The notes beneath the pieces were generated by a model that worked only from the letters and a program-made list of their open reading frames with translations, was not told the origin of the DNA and ran no database searches. Positions 11,564-20,735 of a DNA stretch of 64,000 nucleotides are shown here, piece by piece. The DNA comes from Bicyclus anynana (taxonomy: Eukaryota; Arthropoda; Insecta; Lepidoptera; Nymphalidae): assembly GCF_947172395.1 (NCBI RefSeq), contig NC_069095.1:12957321-13021320 (forward strand). The letters run 5' to 3'. The position numbers and the translations under genes are program-made. The stretch's first letter is position 1, and each line of letters opens with the position of its first letter.

Positions 11564-12069
11564 CATAGCTGGGCACCGTTAATCCAATAGTTAACTTCGT
11601 TAATCGATAATCCGCTACAAAAAAAGTTAGCTTCGTTAAACGTTAAAGCGTTACATTCCGGAAGAATTAACGCAAGTTAACGTTAATCGTTAATTCGTTA
11701 ATATGACTGTAATATTACATTTTTATATCAATGTGTGAGATCACCATTGAAAAAATAAGGATGAGCACCGGGGAAAAGTGCCATAATTTGTTTTTAGTTG
11801 ATTTTATCTATATTTAACATAAATATAGTAATTTGTTGATTTCTGTGAAAAAAAAAACAGTCATCATTTCTTACTTGTCTGAACCTGCATTTCGCGTTGC
11901 GCGGTAAATAGTAGGCATTGGATTAACGATTAACGAACTTCTGCATATTAACGGAAGTTAACGTGTCCGTTAACATTTTAAAAAGTTAACTTAAAAGTTA
12001 ATCCGTTAATCAAAATGTTAACTTCGTTAATTAACGATTAACGGATTAACGAGTTAATGCTCAGCTATG
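11564..12069. mobile_element. hAT-like MITE with perfect 8-bp target duplication
   Basis: The termini are CATAGCTGGGCA (11,564) and TGCTCAGCTATG (to 12,069), inverted repeats with one mismatch. The direct repeat ATCATGAA flanks both sides (11,556-11,563 and 12,070-12,077). An 8-bp duplication with short TIRs is typical of the hAT superfamily. Both subterminal regions are packed with GTTAAC/TTAACG words in both orientations, which may be transposase-binding motifs. At 506 bp without a coding frame it is non-autonomous. Confidence 0.8.
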
Positions 12070-12077
12070 ATCATGAA

Positions 12078-12173
12078 TATATAATAATTTATTTATTTTT
12101 CTATCATCCGCTAAAAGCCGACGAACCTATGCGACAACGTCACCCAGGTCCGACAAAATACTCTCTACGTACG
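12078..12173. repeat. Left arm of a long-inverted-repeat MITE
   Basis: This is the reverse complement, with fewer than ten mismatches, of 20,736-20,836. Both arms share AAAAGCCGACGAA and CTCTCTACGTAC words. The two arms were originally about 280 bp apart before the LTR retrotransposon entered the right arm. Confidence 0.75.
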
Positions 12174-12182
12174 TTTTTCCCC

Positions 12183-12420
12183 GAATCAAATCAAATCAAA
12201 TCAAATCAAAAATCATTTATTTCAAGTAGGCTCAGTTTACAAGCACTTTTGACACGTCAGTTGACTATTTGTAAAGATTCTACCACCGGTTCGGAAGGCA
12301 GGTACTGCTGAGAAGATACCGGCAAGAAACTCAACAGTTGCTTTTTTGATAAAGTCATACAGTATTATAATTTACAATTGATAACAATTACAATTTCTTA
12401 TAGTTTTATTTCCCGTGTGA
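12183..12420 (-). mobile_element. 3' tail of a jockey/CR1-like LINE
   Basis: On the minus strand this is the 3' untranslated end of a non-LTR element. It ends in a (TTTGA)n microsatellite tail (12,183-12,210), preceded by the shared block around GACACGTCAGTTGACTA and ACCACCGGTTCGG. Longer copies at 57,001-57,360 and 62,470-62,885 include the end of the open reading frame. Here only the last 240 bp remain. Confidence 0.7.
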
Positions 12421-12463
12421 AGACCGAAACCGGACTATTCTCAGGAGATGTTGACGTACGTAC

Positions 12464-12653
12464 TGTTATAACTGTTCCCTGCAACCCTTCCTGCTGACCT
12501 TTTCACCACCTAAGCCTCTTCCTAACCGAACTAGCTTCCGCCCGCCAGACTAGCCCTCAGTCTCATCCCGGATTCCATGCCAGACGGTTGTTTTAAATTA
12601 ATTTGTCAATTATTTCTTTTTTTAAAAAAGCCTAACCCAGGTCCCCTCTAACA
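12464..12653 (+). repeat. 5' LTR
   Basis: It starts TGTTATAAC and ends CCTCTAACA, the usual TG...CA termini. It matches 20,546-20,735 at every position in a by-eye comparison. It is short for the group. No TATA box and no AATAAA were found inside. Confidence 0.95.
12557..12590 (+). promoter_or_regulatory. Inr + DPE core promoter in the LTR
   Basis: TCAGT at 12,557-12,561 matches the arthropod initiator. Taking its A (12,559) as +1, bases +28 to +32 (12,586-12,590) are GGTTG, which fits the downstream promoter element RGWYV at exactly the required spacing. The LTR lacks a TATA box, as expected for an Inr/DPE promoter. This would place the U3/R border at 12,559. Confidence 0.7.
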
Positions 12654-12671
12654 TTTGGTGGCAGCGTAAAG
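12654..12671 (+). other. Primer binding site region
   Basis: The sequence directly after the LTR begins TTTGGTGGCAGCG; the TGG would pair with a tRNA CCA end. The matching tRNA could not be assigned by eye. Confidence 0.55.
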
Positions 12672-12923
12672 GGATTTCTTGGAAAGTCCCCGGTACCGTC
12701 TCCGTATCTGTAAATCGTTTTGTGAAAAATCTGTAAAACAAAATTGTGTACCTATATGTGTTTTGTGTTTTGTGAGTGAAACTTCTGCAAGATCCTGTGC
12801 CTTGCTAAAGGCCCTTTGCTGCGCACTGCTCGTGCTGTAGCCGGCCTTTCTCCATTGCAGCTGGCATAGCGCCGGTTAGCAACAAATAACTACTTCCGTG
12901 AAACGTCTCGCACACCGTGTACA

Positions 12924-12952
12924 ATGATAATACTAGTCTTGTCAGCACTCAT
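12924..12952 (+). CDS. env: Predicted env leader exon (start of signal peptide)
   Basis: An ATG at 12,924 opens nine codons of mainly hydrophobic residues plus two bases, up to a strong splice donor (GTGAGTAA) at 12,953. Unspliced, the frame hits TGA at once, so it makes sense only if spliced. Joined to the acceptor at 18,608-18,609 it stays in frame with env and extends the hydrophobic run into a typical signal peptide. This gives env the secretory leader that the long frame at 18,677 lacks. Confidence 0.7.
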
Positions 12953-13059
12953 GTGAGTAACCCTTGGTCATTGCGCTTCTCAAAGTTGTATTGTGTTAAT
13001 TTATAAGGTCTTTGTAATTCGTTTCTAATTTTAATTATTCAATATTAATATCTAATAAA

Positions 13060-14169
13060 ATGGCAGAAAGTAGGTCGCAAAGTCCTAAATTAGAAAGACC
13101 CGAAGTCACTGTAACTGATACAGAAGAAGAAACCTTTTGTGCCCCAGGGCCTACCACAAGATCAATTTCAAAAAAGAAAGTTGCCGCAGTTGCTAAAACA
13201 GAAATAGATTTGTCAACTTTATTACAGTTCATAAAACCATTCGATGGCTCTAGGGAAACCCTAAATTCATTTCTCGTAAATTGCAACAATGCTTACGAGT
13301 TAGCTTCTGAGGTTCAAAAAGATATCCTCTTCAAATACATTCTCTGCCAATTACAAGGTAAAGCACAAACAGCCTGCTCAGTAAAAGAGTTCACAAACTG
13401 GCTCCAACTGAAAGAATTCCTAAAGACCCAGTTTAGTGAAAGAAAACATTACACTCATTTATTAACAGACCTGCAGGAATGTAAACAAATAAACAACGAA
13501 TCCGTGAGCCAATATGCTTTAAGGATCGAAACGTACTTATCCAAATTACTAACCGAAATTTCTATCTCCCACGGACATAAAAGTAGAGAAATGATAGGTC
13601 GAACGGCAGCAATGGAGGAATTAGCACTCCATCATTTCCAAATGGGGCTAAGTGCCCGAATTTCCAACATAGTCAGGTGTAAATCTCCAAAGACCCTTAA
13701 TGAAGCGATCAACATTGCCATCTCCGAAGAAAAAATCCAACAATTTTTAAATAAACAAAATACACTCAACATGCGTGATAAACCCAATTTCCCAAGGCCG
13801 AATCAACAATTTGTACGCCGTGGACCAAATCAACCCCCTTTTTCAAATTTGAACCGCCGCGAACAAGGTCCGCGCCCATTTCTCAACTATCAACCTAGGC
13901 CAAATGTAACCTTTGGCTCTTCTCCTATTATTTGCCGGTATTGCAGAGCTCCTGGACACACTCTGGAGCAATGTCGTAAAAGACAGTACAACAACTCTCG
14001 TTACACAGCCGAACAAAATCCAACAAGACCACCTCAACGAGTCCACTTTATGTCCGCCGAAGATGAAAACCTAGTAGAGCAAGGTTACGACACTGTCGAT
14101 GCCGCAACCGAACAAAAAAACGATCAACCATCCCGCCTCGGTGTCGGACGGGACTTCACCATGGAGTAA
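13060..14169 (+). CDS. gag: Gag polyprotein
   Basis: 369 residues. The protein forms the capsid and packages element RNA. Residues about 50-230 are a helical region with the F-D-G-S...F-L...C-N-N-A pattern of Ty3/gypsy capsid proteins. About 240-290 is basic and proline/asparagine-rich. One CCHC zinc knuckle is present, C293-x2-C296-x4-H301-x4-C306, which binds RNA. The frame ends at TAA 14,167-14,169. From 14,067 the pol frame is open beneath it, giving a 103-nt overlap with the slippery site at 14,115. The start is the first ATG after the leader, preceded by AAAA. The knuckle is complete and no stop interrupts the frame. Confidence 0.92.
   Translation: MAESRSQSPKLERPEVTVTDTEEETFCAPGPTTRSISKKKVAAVAKTEIDLSTLLQFIKPFDGSRETLNSFLVNCNNAYELASEVQKDILFKYILCQLQGKAQTACSVKEFTNWLQLKEFLKTQFSERKHYTHLLTDLQECKQINNESVSQYALRIETYLSKLLTEISISHGHKSREMIGRTAAMEELALHHFQMGLSARISNIVRCKSPKTLNEAINIAISEEKIQQFLNKQNTLNMRDKPNFPRPNQQFVRRGPNQPPFSNLNRREQGPRPFLNYQPRPNVTFGSSPIICRYCRAPGHTLEQCRKRQYNNSRYTAEQNPTRPPQRVHFMSAEDENLVEQGYDTVDAATEQKNDQPSRLGVGRDFTME
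14115..14121 (+). promoter_or_regulatory. -1 ribosomal frameshift site (A AAA AAC)
   Basis: In the gag frame the codons are caA AAA AAC, so the heptamer A AAA AAC sits exactly in the X XXY YYZ register of canonical retroviral -1 slippery sites. Slipping moves ribosomes from the gag frame into the pol frame, which has no stop from 14,067 to 18,527. The repeat array 105 bp downstream might influence pausing, but this was not tested. Confidence 0.8.
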
Positions 14170-17100
14170 ATGGCACCAAACACTGTGTCCCAAAATCAAA
14201 AACGAGTCCGCTACATGGACTTAACACTGTATCCGCTGTATCCGCTGTATCCACTGTACCCGCTGTATCCGCTGTATCCGCTGTATCCGCTGTATCCGCT
14301 GTATCCACTGTACCCGCTGTATCCGCTGTATCCACTGTATCCGCTGTATCCGCTGTATCCGCTGTATCCACTGTATCCATACAGCCTTCGAAAAGGCCAG
14401 CTGAAGTATTCGAAATCTCTAACGATCCTGCAATAATGTTATTACCTCATGTGCTCGTAGAATCTCCAATATCCGACATACCACTGTCCCTGCTAGTAGA
14501 TTCAGGATCATCAGTAAGCTTAATTAAACACTCCTGCCTATTGCAAGGACATCCCAAACTGGTGAAAGAAATAATCCAACTAAAAGGTATCGACTCATCC
14601 CAAGAATCCTTAGCAACTCGAGGTCACTTCCAGTTGAAACTACAATTACCCAAATCCAACATCACACACCGATTCCATGTCATTGATAAAATACACTTAC
14701 CCTATGATGGAATTATAGGTTCCGACATGCTCAATACACATAATTGCAACATTGACTACTCCAATAATTTACTTCACGTCGGTAAATCATCGTTAAAATT
14801 ACATTTTCATGAACCATCATATCTGATTCCTCCAAGGTCCGAATTCATAATTGAATGCTCAGTTCGTAACCCTCAAGTAAGAGAAGGAGTAATACTAGAT
14901 CAGAAAATCTCTGAAAGTCTTTTGATAGCCAATAGTGTAGTTCGTGTGAAGAAAAATAATAGGATAAACATATCAGTAGTAAATACTTCGGAAGAACCCG
15001 TAACTCTGAAATCAGACCTTAACTTAACGCTGACTCCTATCGACTCATCTGAACTCAATAAATATCCTTATATTCCTGTAAACCACGTTAACACCTCACG
15101 TGACTCTTTTACCCGAACCGAAGAGGTACTCGGACAATTACGTATTTCTCACTTAAACAACGAAGAAGCAGAAGCTCTTTTGCAATTATGTTCCGAATTT
15201 TCCGACATATTTCATCTTCCAGGTGAAAAACTAACACACACTGACGCTCTGAAACACGAGATAAAAACAACGTCAGAAACTCCAATCCATACAAAAACCT
15301 ATCGTTTCCCAGAGATCCATAAAGCTGAAGTACGAAATCAAGTCAATAAAATGCTAGATCAAAACATCATAGAACCATCAAACTCCCCATGGTCGTCACC
15401 AATATGGGTAGTCCCAAAAAAACTAGATGCCTCTAATACACAAAAATGGCGAGTTGTAATCGACTACAGAAAACTTAATGACGTCACGATAGGCGATACC
15501 TATCCTATTCCCCAAATCACAGAAATCCTGGACCAACTTGGGAACAGCAAATATTTTTCTACTCTGGACCTAGCGTCTGGATTTCACCAAATTCTGCTAA
15601 ACGAAGCCGATAAAGCCAAGTCTGCGTTTTCAGTTCCCGAAGGTCATTTCCAATTCTTAAGGATGCCGTTTGGATTAAAAAATGCACCTTCGACATTCCA
15701 AAGGCTTATGAATTCAGCCTTATCGGGACTCCAAGGTATCCGGTGTTTCGTCTACCTAGACGACATAGTTTGTTATGCTCATGATCTCCAGTCACATATT
15801 TTCAATCTAAGATCCATCTTCCAAAGAATTAGAGACTTCAAATTAAAACTACAACCTGATAAATGTGAATTCCTAAGGCGAGAAGTATGTTATTTAGGTC
15901 ACATTATCACAGAACAAGGCGTAAAACCAAATCCTGATAAAATTAAAGCAGTCATTGAATTCCCAACACCAGAGACCCCCAAAGACATAAAATCTTTCCT
16001 TGGTTTGGTCTCATACTACCGCCGCTTTATTCCAGATTTCTCAAAAATTTCTAAATCCCTTACCAACCTCCTCAAAAAAGAAACACCATTTAAATGGGAA
16101 AACCAACAGCAGCTCGCATTCGACACCCTTAAACATAAACTAACAACTGCTCCTCTACTAATTTACCCCGATTTCAGCAAACCATTTATATTAACATGTG
16201 ACGCATCGAATCATGCAATAGGTGCTGTCCTCTCTCAAGGACAAATCGGCAAAGATCAACCAGTGGCATTTGCATCACGCACACTTAATAAAAGCGAAAT
16301 TAATTACAGCACAACCGAAAAAGAGTTATTAGCAATATTGCATGGTTGCAAAACGTTCCGTCCTTATCTTTATGGCAATAAATTCCAAATTGTTACCGAC
16401 CATAGGCCATTAAAATGGCTCTTCAACCACAAGGACCCAAGCAGTAAATTACAACGCTGGCGATTAAAGCTCGAGGAGTATGATTACGAAATTATTTACC
16501 GTACAGGGAAATTAAATTCAGCAGCAGACGCTCTTTCCAGATATCCAGTAAATCCTATTCTTCCTGAAAACAGGGAAAATCTAAATCCCAACACTACAGA
16601 TAATATCCACCATGATTCCGACACTGAAATGCCTATAATCGCTCAAGAAAGCCTTGAGGAAATGTTAGGAACAGCCATCAGCCCACTTGATAACACTAAC
16701 TTAGATTTTATTCCCCTAGATCTTCCTACTCCTACAGAACCCATTCAACCTGTAAGTCCGCCCAATTTAAATTCCTCTCCTGCTGTAGACCCCCTTTCAA
16801 TATTAAATGAATTTCAACCAGATACCCAACCTTCGACTAGCTGGCAAAATTTAGATAACTTACCTACAACCATACCAGAACAACGCGATCCAGTTTCTCC
16901 AATTCCAATACCTGAGAATTTATCTTCTCCACTTCCCTCTCCAATATCCGAAGGTTTACCTGTATCCGACGAGAACTATAACAAATTCTTAAAATCTACA
17001 AAAGCACTTTACAATACCCATATTACAGAACATAATGAAAGTCTACTAAAAGGAACACAAAAGTTAATAATAATACCAACCTCAATAGACATGGACGAAT

Positions 17101-18530
17101 CCATGCCCTACGTACAGGATGTTCTTGGCAACTGTACACAAAGCGAACTCGATGAATTCCTACAAAAAGAAAGAATATTATACACCTTTCTACCACTTAC
17201 TGTTCAAGATAAAACTTACTTGTTCCTTTATATAAAAGTACACCATTTCGACGATAACCCTTATCCTGACATATTCAAAAGTTTAAAATACGCCCGTGAT
17301 GAAATAATTATGTCCTATCCTACAGTAAATGAAATAAGCATATCTGACTTCAAAAACCCTTTTGACAAACATTCGTTTACAAAAATTTATAATATAATAG
17401 CCTATCTGTTCGATGGTAACAATATCAACATCCATATTTATCATGACAACATCATATACCCATCACCTAGTGAAATTCCCAAAATACTAAAAGAAAACCA
17501 CGACATTCCCATTGCTGGACATTTAGGAGCATCTAGAATGCTTAATCGCATTAAAGAAAGATATTCATGGAAGAATATGCGCAACGATATAGAAAATTAT
17601 GTTAAAAACTGTCAATCATGCCAAACTAATAAAGCCCTACGTAAAGCCAATAGAGCACCTATGGTAATAACATCAACTTCTACGTCACCTTTTGAAAGAT
17701 TAGCAATCGATATTGTCGGTCCTCTCCCAGAATCTGGTACAGCTAAGCTCAAATATATCCTAACTATGCAAGACGACCTTACCAAATTCTCACTAGCATA
17801 CCCCCTTCGCAGTAACACAGCTGCAGAATCCAGTGACTGCCTTCTTCACTTCATATCTCTATTTGGAATACCTAAACATATCCTCACAGATCAAGGTACA
17901 AACTTTACATCCGATCTCTTTAAAAGAACGTGTGATTTCCTCAAAATAAAACAACTATGGTCAACGCCGTACCATCCGCAAACACAAGGCGCATTGGAAA
18001 GATCACATTCTACATTAAAGGAATACTTGAAATCTTATGTAAACGAGAATCAGGATAACTGGCCTCAGTATGTATATACATCCATGTTAGCATACAATAC
18101 CGCGATACATACAACAACACACTATTCCCCATATGAATTATTATTTGGCCATAAACCCCATATACCAGATTCAGTATATAATGACAATTCTACAGCCACT
18201 TATCCCGACTATGTAAAACTTCTACAACATCGATTAAAACATGCACGCGATAAAGCATTAGAATACTTACAAAAATCCAAAGAAACCTCTAAAAGATATT
18301 ATGACGCTAGAACTCGTCCAGTTGAATATAGAGTAGGTGATTACGTCCTGTTGAAAAACCATCTTAGAATGCGTAAAGCCCTGTCTCCTGTGTGGAAAGG
18401 ACCATTCAAAGTTGTAAAAATACACGGTAATCACACATTGTCGTTACTTATAAATAGACGGCATGTTAAACATCATTATGATGAGGTAAAACGCGTCGAA
18501 AACAATGTCGCGGACGCGAACCCTTCCTAA
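14121..18530 (+). CDS. pol: Pol (protease, reverse transcriptase, RNase H, integrase) as Gag-Pol by -1 frameshift
   Basis: Residue numbers are from the first in-frame ATG (14,436, 1,364 residues), which is probably not a start because the frame is open 370 nt upstream. Order: aspartic protease with D22-S-G; reverse transcriptase with Y440-L-D-D443; RNase H with D589 and a complete TEKELLA-type core to about 700; a 320-residue spacer, proline/serine-rich at first; integrase with zinc motif H1022-x6-H1029-x29-C1059-x2-C1062, catalytic D1092-x59-D1152-x35-E1188, and a C-terminal GPF-type module near 1,320. It copies element RNA to DNA and inserts it. All catalytic residues are present and no stop or frameshift is visible. 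It ends 79 bp before the env acceptor. Confidence 0.93.
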   Translation, partial: RSTIPPRCRTGLHHGVNGTKHCVPKSKTSPLHGLNTVSAVSAVSTVPAVSAVSAVSAVSAVSTVPAVSAVSTVSAVSAVSAVSTVSIQPSKRPAEVFEISNDPAIMLLPHVLVESPISDIPLSLLVDSGSSVSLIKHSCLLQGHPKLVKEIIQLKGIDSSQESLATRGHFQLKLQLPKSNITHRFHVIDKIHLPYDGIIGSDMLNTHNCNIDYSNNLLHVGKSSLKLHFHEPSYLIPPRSEFIIECSVRNPQVREGVILDQKISESLLIANSVVRVKKNNRINISVVNTSEEPVTLKSDLNLTLTPIDSSELNKYPYIPVNHVNTSRDSFTRTEEVLGQLRISHLNNEEAEALLQLCSEFSDIFHLPGEKLTHTDALKHEIKTTSETPIHTKTYRFPEIHKAEVRNQVNKMLDQNIIEPSNSPWSSPIWVVPKKLDASNTQKWRVVIDYRKLNDVTIGDTYPIPQITEILDQLGNSKYFSTLDLASGFHQILLNEADKAKSAFSVPEGHFQFLRMPFGLKNAPSTFQRLMNSALSGLQGIRCFVYLDDIVCYAHDLQSHIFNLRSIFQRIRDFKLKLQPDKCEFLRREVCYLGHIITEQGVKPNPDKIKAVIEFPTPETPKDIKSFLGLVSYYRRFIPDFSKISKSLTNLLKKETPFKWENQQQLAFDTLKHKLTTAPLLIYPDFSKPFILTCDASNHAIGAVLSQGQIGKDQPVAFASRTLNKSEINYSTTEKELLAILHGCKTFRPYLYGNKFQIVTDHRPLKWLFNHKDPSSKLQRWRLKLEEYDYEIIYRTGKLNSAADALSRYPVNPILPENRENLNPNTTDNIHHDSDTEMPIIAQESLEEMLGTAISPLDNTNLDFIPLDLPTPTEPIQPVSPPNLNSSPAVDPLSILNEFQPDTQPSTSWQNLDNLPTTIPEQRDPVSPIPIPENLSSPLPSPISEGLPVSDENYNKFLKSTKALYNTHITEHNESLLKGTQKLIIIPTSIDMDESMPYVQDVLGNCTQSELDEFLQKERILYTFLPLTVQDKTYLFLYIKVHHFDDNPYPDIFKSLKYARDEIIMSYPTVNEISISDFKNPFDKHSFTKIYNIIAYLFDGNNINIHIYHDNIIYPSPSEIPKILKENHDIPIAGHLGASRMLNRIKERYSWKNMRNDIENYVKNCQSCQTNKALRKANRAPMVITSTSTSPFERLAIDIVGPLPESGTAKLKYILTMQDDLTKFSLAYPLRSNTAAESSDCLLHFISLFGIPKHILTDQGTNFTSDLFKRTCDFLKIKQLWSTPYHPQTQGALERSHSTLKEYLKSYVNENQDNWPQYVYTSMLAYNTAIHTTTHYSPYELLFGHKPHIPDSVYNDNSTATYPDYVKLLQHRLKHARDKALEYLQKSKETSKRYYDARTRPVEYRVGDYVLLKNHLRMRKALSPVWKGPFKVVKIHGNHTLSLLINRRHVKHHYDEVKRVENNVADANPS
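14227..14379 (+). repeat. 17 x 9-bp in-frame minisatellite between gag and protease
   Basis: The unit is CTGTATCCG with CCA and TAC variants. Nine bases keep every frame. In the pol frame it encodes a Val-Ser-Ala/Thr repeat, a flexible linker between nucleocapsid and protease. In the gag frame, beyond the gag stop, it would read Leu-Tyr-Pro repeats in an 88-codon frame (14,170-14,436) that ends TAATG over the first pol ATG. The minus strand frame is an artefact. Confidence 0.9.
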
Positions 18531-18595
18531 TTTTTAAGGTTAAATTTAGTTAAGTATTTAGGATATTAGTAGAATAATTTGACTGTTAAGTTCAA

Positions 18596-18609
18596 TTTCT
18601 TCCTTACAG
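18596..18609 (+). promoter_or_regulatory. Predicted env splice acceptor
   Basis: A pyrimidine-rich tract (TTTCTTCCTTACAG) ends in AG at 18,608-18,609, 79 bp after the pol stop and at the first base of the env frame. Phase matches the donor at 12,953. Confidence 0.7.
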
Positions 18610-20479
18610 CATACTGGCCCAAGGACAACAATATGTTCATCCTATCAACGCAAGCGCCGGTATATATTTCGATCCTATGGGCGAACTCAAAATTAATAAT
18701 GGCCATTTAGATGTGGTCACTCCTTTCGACATCTCACACATCGAGCCTCATTTAAAAAATATTAACTCTGTTTTGGGTACAACACGTTTCCTATGTAATC
18801 AGATTGAGATCGAAACTACAAGCCAGTTAGAATGCCATAATGCATTAGAACCACTGATTGTCAGGTATAATGATATATCATCCATGTATTCTTCTATTGC
18901 TCACCTTATGGGTAATAATAAATATAAACGTAGTGCTTGGATTGGTGGAATAGGTACTCTATCCAAAACTATTTTCGGAACTTTAGATGAAGATGATGCT
19001 ATTAAGTACGATAACGCCATACAAAATTTACATAACAATGAAAAGAAATTAAGCTCATTAGTAAAAGAAAACATCCTAGTCACAGCCTCTATCTTTTCCA
19101 AATTCAACAATTCAATTCGATCAATAACAATTAACGAAGCCAGGCTCAACGAAGGTCTGGACGTACTTTCATTTAAATTAAAAAATGTAACAAAAAATTA
19201 TAACAAATTATTAGTAAAATCAAATATTGACTCTATCCTCCACAGTTTGGAAACCTCTGTCCTAACTGTATCATTTCAATTAGAAGATATAATGAATGCT
19301 ATCATGCTTAGTAGTCAAAACATTCTACACCCATCTATTTTAACTCCTACGCAACTGTATCAAGAATTGGTTGATAATTATAGGTACTTGCCTACCGATC
19401 TTAAATTACCCGTAGCCTTAGAATTAAGTCGTATCCATCTACTAATGAATGTATCGAATATTATTTGTTATAGTTTAAATAATAAGATTATATTTGTATT
19501 AAGAATACCTTTAGTATCTTCTAAAGAATTTAGTTTGTATCATAGTATAGCATTACCTACACCCCATGATAGTTTTAAGCCAGATTCCTTTATTTTCATT
19601 GTACCTAGTAGTAAGTATATCGCATTGACCAAGGATAAAACCGAATACTGTAACCTCGAGTCTTTGAAAGAGTGCAAAGTAATAACCCCCCAGGAATTCT
19701 TATGTGACGTCAAGACAGTTTACTCAACAAGTGCAAACCCGAGTTGTGAAAGTGAACTTATTTCTAGTGTTGTCAGCTCATTACCCACTCATTGTCAAAC
19801 CGACCTCCTATATGGACATTTAGACATTTGGAACCAACTTTACAATAACAATTGGATTTATGTACTATCGGAAAGTAATAAATTATACATAGAGTGTATT
19901 TCTAAAAGAATCGTAGAAATTAATATAATTGGTACAGGAATTGTAAACCTACCTAATAATTGTAATGCCTATTGTAAAAGTACTAGATTAATACCTAAGT
20001 TTAATAATATAAGAATTAATGTATCCAATTTCCATAGCGATTTCAATATTATAAATGACTCTTGCTGTAAACTAAATAAATTTAAGAATCAATTGAATAA
20101 TGAACCTCGTATCAAATTACAAAACGTTGACTTAGACATTTTCACCCCTGAAACTAAATCGAAATTAAAATCAATATCCGTTGAAGCGGACAAAATAATT
20201 AACCAACACTCTTTTATCAAATACGAGGCCCACTATTCGATCGTTTTAATTTTAATAACATGTATAATCTTCTTGTTTATTATAGTTAAGTTGTTCTTTT
20301 ATATTAAAACACGCAACCGTCCTTCCCGCAGCTTTCCAATACTGTTTTCCCGATCATCCCCTGTGGACATCCCTATCAGTCAAACACCAAAACCTGATCC
20401 CGTTGTCCCTACTAAGGCCAACAAGATCTGCCAAACTCCAGAAGATATACCATCCCCTAACATCAGGAGACACATCTGA
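18610..20479 (+). CDS. env: Env-like membrane glycoprotein (main exon)
   Basis: From the first ATG (18,677) the frame is 600 residues. The frame is open back to the acceptor at 18,610, and with the leader exon the precursor would be 632 residues. A basic K-Y-K-R85 site looks like a furin-type cleavage point and is followed by a glycine-rich hydrophobic segment resembling a fusion peptide. The ectodomain has many cysteines and N-x-S/T sites. A membrane segment spans about 521-543, then a tail of about 57 residues. Errantivirus Env proteins are related to baculovirus F proteins, and this arrangement (cleavage site close to the N terminus, long membrane-anchored subunit) fits. The role, cell-to-cell or particle entry, is inferred from the family. 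No disruption seen. Confidence 0.88.
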
Positions 20480-20538
20480 CCTCCTGCACACCACCTTCCC
20501 AAACTTCGCATTTTCATCCCCGAAGTTTAGTCTACCCC

Positions 20539-20545
20539 AGGGAGG
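20539..20545 (+). other. Polypurine tract
   Basis: AGGGAGG directly precedes the 3' LTR, the expected primer for plus-strand DNA synthesis. It is short, and CCCC lies just before it. Confidence 0.75.
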
Positions 20546-20735
20546 TGTTATAACTGTTCCCTGCAACCCTTCCTGCTGACCTTTTCACCACCTAAGCCTC
20601 TTCCTAACCGAACTAGCTTCCGCCCGCCAGACTAGCCCTCAGTCTCATCCCGGATTCCATGCCAGACGGTTGTTTTAAATTAATTTGTCAATTATTTCTT
20701 TTTTTAAAAAAGCCTAACCCAGGTCCCCTCTAACA
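20546..20735 (+). repeat. 3' LTR
   Basis: 190 bp, identical by eye to 12,464-12,653. It is followed by GTAC, the second copy of the target duplication. Confidence 0.95.

Larger units (their letters stand above)
12464..20735 (+). mobile_element. Complete errantivirus-like (gypsy-type, env-bearing) LTR retrotransposon
   Basis: 8,272 bp, bounded by two 190-bp LTRs that read as identical and flanked by GTAC (12,460-12,463 and 20,736-20,739). The order LTR, leader, gag, pol (protease-RT-RNase H-integrase), env, polypurine tract, LTR is that of insect errantiviruses, retroviruses or retrovirus-like elements of the Metaviridae. All three frames are open. Identical LTRs imply a recent insertion, because the two LTRs of one insertion are identical at birth and diverge with age. 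The target was an ACGT tandem run in the right arm of an older MITE. The element may be active, but that is inference. Confidence 0.93.

Noticed and set aside
14156..14380. Minus-strand Asp-Thr-Ala repeat frame
   Set aside because: Shadow of the minisatellite on the non-coding strand.
14170..14436. 88-codon Leu-Tyr-Pro frame as an independent gene
   Set aside because: It is the gag frame continued past its stop over a 9-bp minisatellite; the -1 pol frame through the same DNA is the likely translated one. Kept only as a question in the findings.
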